Part shown: positions 7,460 to 9,212 of the stretch, piece by piece
How the letters are laid out: every line of letters starts with the position of its first letter
Numbering within the stretch: the stretch's first letter is position 1
Assembly: GCA_021825225.1 (NCBI GenBank)
Contig: JAKAIH010000071.1
Coordinates: forward strand, 1-9,212
DNA length: 9,212 nucleotides
Direction of reading: 5' to 3'
DNA from: Pseudomonadota bacterium
GTDB taxonomy: Bacteria; Pseudomonadota; Gammaproteobacteria; Burkholderiales; SG8-39
Notes under the pieces: model-generated
The model's database searches: none
The model's input: the letters and a program-made list of their open reading frames with translations, nothing else
Told to the model about the DNA's origin: nothing
Translations under genes and position numbers: made by a program

Positions 7460-7482
7460 TGAGAGCACCGGACACGAGATCG

Positions 7483-7812
7483 ATGGAGGAGAGCGAGTTC
7501 ATGCGGATGGCCGAGCAGACGCTGCGGGAAATCGACAGCCGCATCGAGGCGAGCGGCATCGATGCCGACTGCGAGTTCAGGGGTACGGGCGTGCTCGAGA
7601 TCGAGTTCGCCGACGCCAGCAGGATCGTCGTCAACAGTCAGGCCGCCGTGCGCGAAATCTGGGTAGCGGCGAAATCGGGCGGCTACCACTTCCGCCGCGA
7701 CGGCGGGCGCTGGGTCAATACGCGGGACGGCGGCGAGTTGTTCGCAGCCTTGTCGGCCTGTGTCAGTCAGCAGTCGGGGGCGGTGGTGAATCTGCAGGCT
7801 GGCAGCGCCTGA
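7483..7812 (+). CDS. cyaY: Iron-sulfur cluster assembly protein CyaY (bacterial frataxin)
   Basis: A cytoplasmic frataxin-family protein that binds iron and the cysteine desulfurase IscS and tunes iron-sulfur cluster assembly. With the start at 7483 it has 109 residues, against about 106 in E. coli, and begins MEESEFMRMAEQTLREI, matching the usual M-x-x-SEF-x-R-x-A start. The longer form from the ATG at 7459 would add eight residues with no family support. The first helix and following strand carry the acidic ridge expected for iron binding (E2, E3, E5, E11, E16, D18, E22, D27, D29). The beta-sheet core shows the conserved blocks CEFRGTGVLEIEF (30-42), NSQ (51-53), EIWVAAKSGGYHF (58-70, with W60) and RW (76-77). 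It is divergent from lptM-lysA and convergent with the PBP1A gene, a common context for cyaY. It has no operon partner on its strand in view. Confidence 0.97.
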   Translation: MEESEFMRMAEQTLREIDSRIEASGIDADCEFRGTGVLEIEFADASRIVVNSQAAVREIWVAAKSGGYHFRRDGGRWVNTRDGGELFAALSACVSQQSGAVVNLQAGSA

Positions 7813-7816
7813 GCCG

Positions 7817-7840
7817 GCGCCGAACGCTTTAGTTCGGCGC
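7817..7840. terminator. Perfect 9-bp-stem hairpin between cyaY and the PBP1A gene
   Basis: GCGCCGAAC (7817-7825) and GTTCGGCGC (7832-7840) are exact reverse complements around a 6-base loop (7826-7831). It begins 5 bases after the cyaY stop, and the TAA stop codon of the convergent PBP gene (7831-7829) lies in the loop. It folds equally in both transcripts and is the likely shared terminator or 3' end stabiliser. There is no T-run on either side, so termination may need help from Rho or other factors. Confidence 0.5.
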
Positions 7841-9212
7841 AGCCTTGGCTGGCGCGGGAGCGCTCGCGCCGGCCTCGGGCGCTGCCGGATTTTGCGCCGG
7901 CGGTACGTTCTCGCGGTAGAAGTATTCGCTTAATTTGCCGTCGCTGGCCACCTGGCCGGTATCGGGGTTGACGTTTACGCTGACCACGCCGTCCGGGACC
8001 GCCTGGAACATTTCGTCCACGCCCTTGAGCGCCTTCCCCATGTAATTCATCCAGATCGGCAGCGCGGCCACGGCGCCGGTCTCGTTATTGCCGAGCTTGT
8101 GCGGCTGATCGAAGCCTACCCAGGTGATCGCGACCAGGGTCGGCTGATAACCGGCGAACCAGGCGTCGACCAGGTCGTTGGTGGTGCCGGTCTTGCCCGC
8201 CAGATCCTTGCGCCCGAGCGACATTGCGCGCGCCGCCGTGCCGTAGCGCACCACGTCGTGCAGCATGCTGTCCATGATAAAGGCATTGCGCGCGTCGATC
8301 ACGCGCAGGCTCTCGTCGCCCGCGCGCGGCGGCTGCGCCTGGGCAAGGACATTGCCGCGGTCGTCGACGATGCGCTGTACTACATAAGGCTCGATGCGAT
8401 AGCCGCCGTTGGCGAATACGGCGTAGCCGCGCGCCATCTGCCAGGGTGTGACCGAGCCGGCGCCCAGCGCCATGGTGAGGTAGGGAGGATGCTTGTCCGC
8501 GTCGAAGCCGAAGCGGGTGATGTAGTCCTGCGCGTATTGCGGTCCTATCGCCTGCAGCACGCGGATGGAGACCATGTTCTTCGATTTCGCCAGGCCCACG
8601 CGCAGGCGTATCGGGCCGTCGTACTTGCCGTCGTAGTTGTGCGGCTCCCAGGTTTGACTGCCGGTCTGGGCGGCATCGACCACGATCGGGGCGTCGTTGA
8701 CTATGGTCGCCGGGGTAAAGCCCTTCTCCAGCGCGGCCGAATAGATGAAAGGCTTGAAGCTGGACCCGGGCTGGCGCCAGGCCTGGGTGACGTGGTTGAA
8801 CTTGTTGCGGTTGAAATCGAATCCGCCCACCAGGGCGCGCACCCTGCCGTCGTTCGGGCTGATGGCGATCAGCGCGGCCTCGGCCTCCGGCAATTGCAGG
8901 ATCTGCCAGTTGTGTTTTTCGTCCTTCTGGATGCGGATCAGGGCGCCGCGCCGGATGCGCTTGTTCGGGGGGGCCTTGTCATCCAGCATTTTCTGCGCGA
9001 ATTTGAGGCCGTCGCCGGTGATGGTCGCCACCTCCCCGCCGCGCAGGTAGGCGCGCACCTGCTTCGGACTGGCATCGAGCACCACCGCCGCGAGCAGGTC
9101 GTCGCTGTCGGATTCCTCGGCCAGCGCCTCCTCGATGATCTCGTCCGGCTGGCCCTCCGCGGGCAGTTCGATATAGCCCTCGGGGCCGCGGTAGCCGTGG
9201 CGCTTGTCGTAG
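7829..9212 (-). CDS. mrcA: Class A penicillin-binding protein, PBP1A type, C-terminal part (5' end beyond window)
   Basis: A bifunctional peptidoglycan synthase of the inner membrane; the transpeptidase half is seen here. The frame is open to the right edge, so the N-terminal membrane anchor and glycosyltransferase domain are missing. About 460 residues are visible. A linker with YDKRHGYRGPEGY comes first, followed by an acidic stretch (EIIEEALAEESDSDD) and an OB-like domain typical of PBP1A (roughly 9100-8900). The transpeptidase domain follows with all three catalytic motifs: SSFK (serine codon 8764-8762, lysine 8755-8753), SKN (8584-8576) and KTG in AGKTGTTNDLVDAWFAGY (KTG 8194-8186). Supporting blocks are QAWRQPGSSFKPFIYSAALE and TMALGAGSVTPWQMA. 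The protein ends in a Pro/Ala-rich tail of about 25 residues that looks disordered. A GTG at 9085 is internal, not a start. An alternative name used for this gene is ponA. The family is certain; 1A over 1B rests on the OB-type insert and the YD-RHGYRGP motif. Confidence 0.95.
   Translation of the reverse strand, partial: YDKRHGYRGPEGYIELPAEGQPDEIIEEALAEESDSDDLLAAVVLDASPKQVRAYLRGGEVATITGDGLKFAQKMLDDKAPPNKRIRRGALIRIQKDEKHNWQILQLPEAEAALIAISPNDGRVRALVGGFDFNRNKFNHVTQAWRQPGSSFKPFIYSAALEKGFTPATIVNDAPIVVDAAQTGSQTWEPHNYDGKYDGPIRLRVGLAKSKNMVSIRVLQAIGPQYAQDYITRFGFDADKHPPYLTMALGAGSVTPWQMARGYAVFANGGYRIEPYVVQRIVDDRGNVLAQAQPPRAGDESLRVIDARNAFIMDSMLHDVVRYGTAARAMSLGRKDLAGKTGTTNDLVDAWFAGYQPTLVAITWVGFDQPHKLGNNETGAVAALPIWMNYMGKALKGVDEMFQAVPDGVVSVNVNPDTGQVASDGKLSEYFYRENVPPAQNPAAPEAGASAPAPAKAAPN

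Noticed and set aside
7459..7482. An eight-residue longer CyaY starting at 7459.
   Set aside because: The family start M-x-x-SEF aligns with the ATG at 7483, and the extra residues have no family support; a mapped transcript start could still decide it.
1..9212. Search by eye for mobile elements, CRISPR-like repeats, tRNA genes, riboswitches and phage genes.
   Set aside because: No direct repeat arrays, transposase motifs, terminal inverted repeats or cloverleaf candidates were seen. Genes fill almost the whole window, and a lysine riboswitch upstream of lysA is excluded by the short gap between lptM and cyaY.

Overview
The window comes from a GC-rich Gram-negative bacterium, most probably a betaproteobacterium. 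This rests on the gene set and order (cyaY divergent from lptM-lysA, with a class A penicillin-binding protein beside cyaY), on the LptM-type lipoprotein and MdtABC-type efflux parts (which need an outer membrane), and on residue-level resemblance recalled from memory. No database search was run.

Layout. (1) 1-1620, + strand: the 3' part of a small lipoprotein gene with two Yx[FWY]xxD motifs, then an ECF sigma factor, then its membrane anti-sigma factor, which overlaps the sigma gene by an ATGA. The three are probably one stress-response transcription unit. (2) 1656-5914, - strand: an RND multidrug efflux pair, with a periplasmic adaptor followed by an MdtB/MdtC-type inner-membrane permease, again joined by an ATGA overlap. 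No outer-membrane channel gene and no regulator lie beside them. The permease gene converges on the anti-sigma gene across 35 bases. (3) 6075-7444, - strand: lptM, a 41-codon lipoprotein gene, and lysA (diaminopimelate decarboxylase), 5 bases apart. (4) 7483-7812, + strand: cyaY (bacterial frataxin), divergent from lptM. (5) 7829-9212, - strand: the C-terminal part of a class A penicillin-binding protein (PBP1A type) whose N-terminal glycosyltransferase part lies beyond the right edge. cyaY and this gene converge across 16 bases, over a perfect 9-bp-stem hairpin.

Functionally the right half is envelope and core metabolism. LysA makes lysine from meso-diaminopimelate, which is also a peptidoglycan building block. 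PBP1A polymerises and cross-links peptidoglycan. LptM helps mature the lipopolysaccharide export machine. CyaY serves iron-sulfur cluster assembly. The left half is stress and defence: a sigma/anti-sigma switch and a drug efflux pump.

Coding density is very high and no gap exceeds 300 bases. I see no mobile elements, tRNA or rRNA genes, CRISPR arrays or broken genes. All genes look intact except the two cut by the window edges. I find no convincing novel multi-gene system. The points worth a second look are small: the 41-codon lptM, possible leaderless starts, the cysteine-free anti-sigma factor, the hairpins at convergent junctions, and the pump directly downstream of lysA where I would expect dapF.
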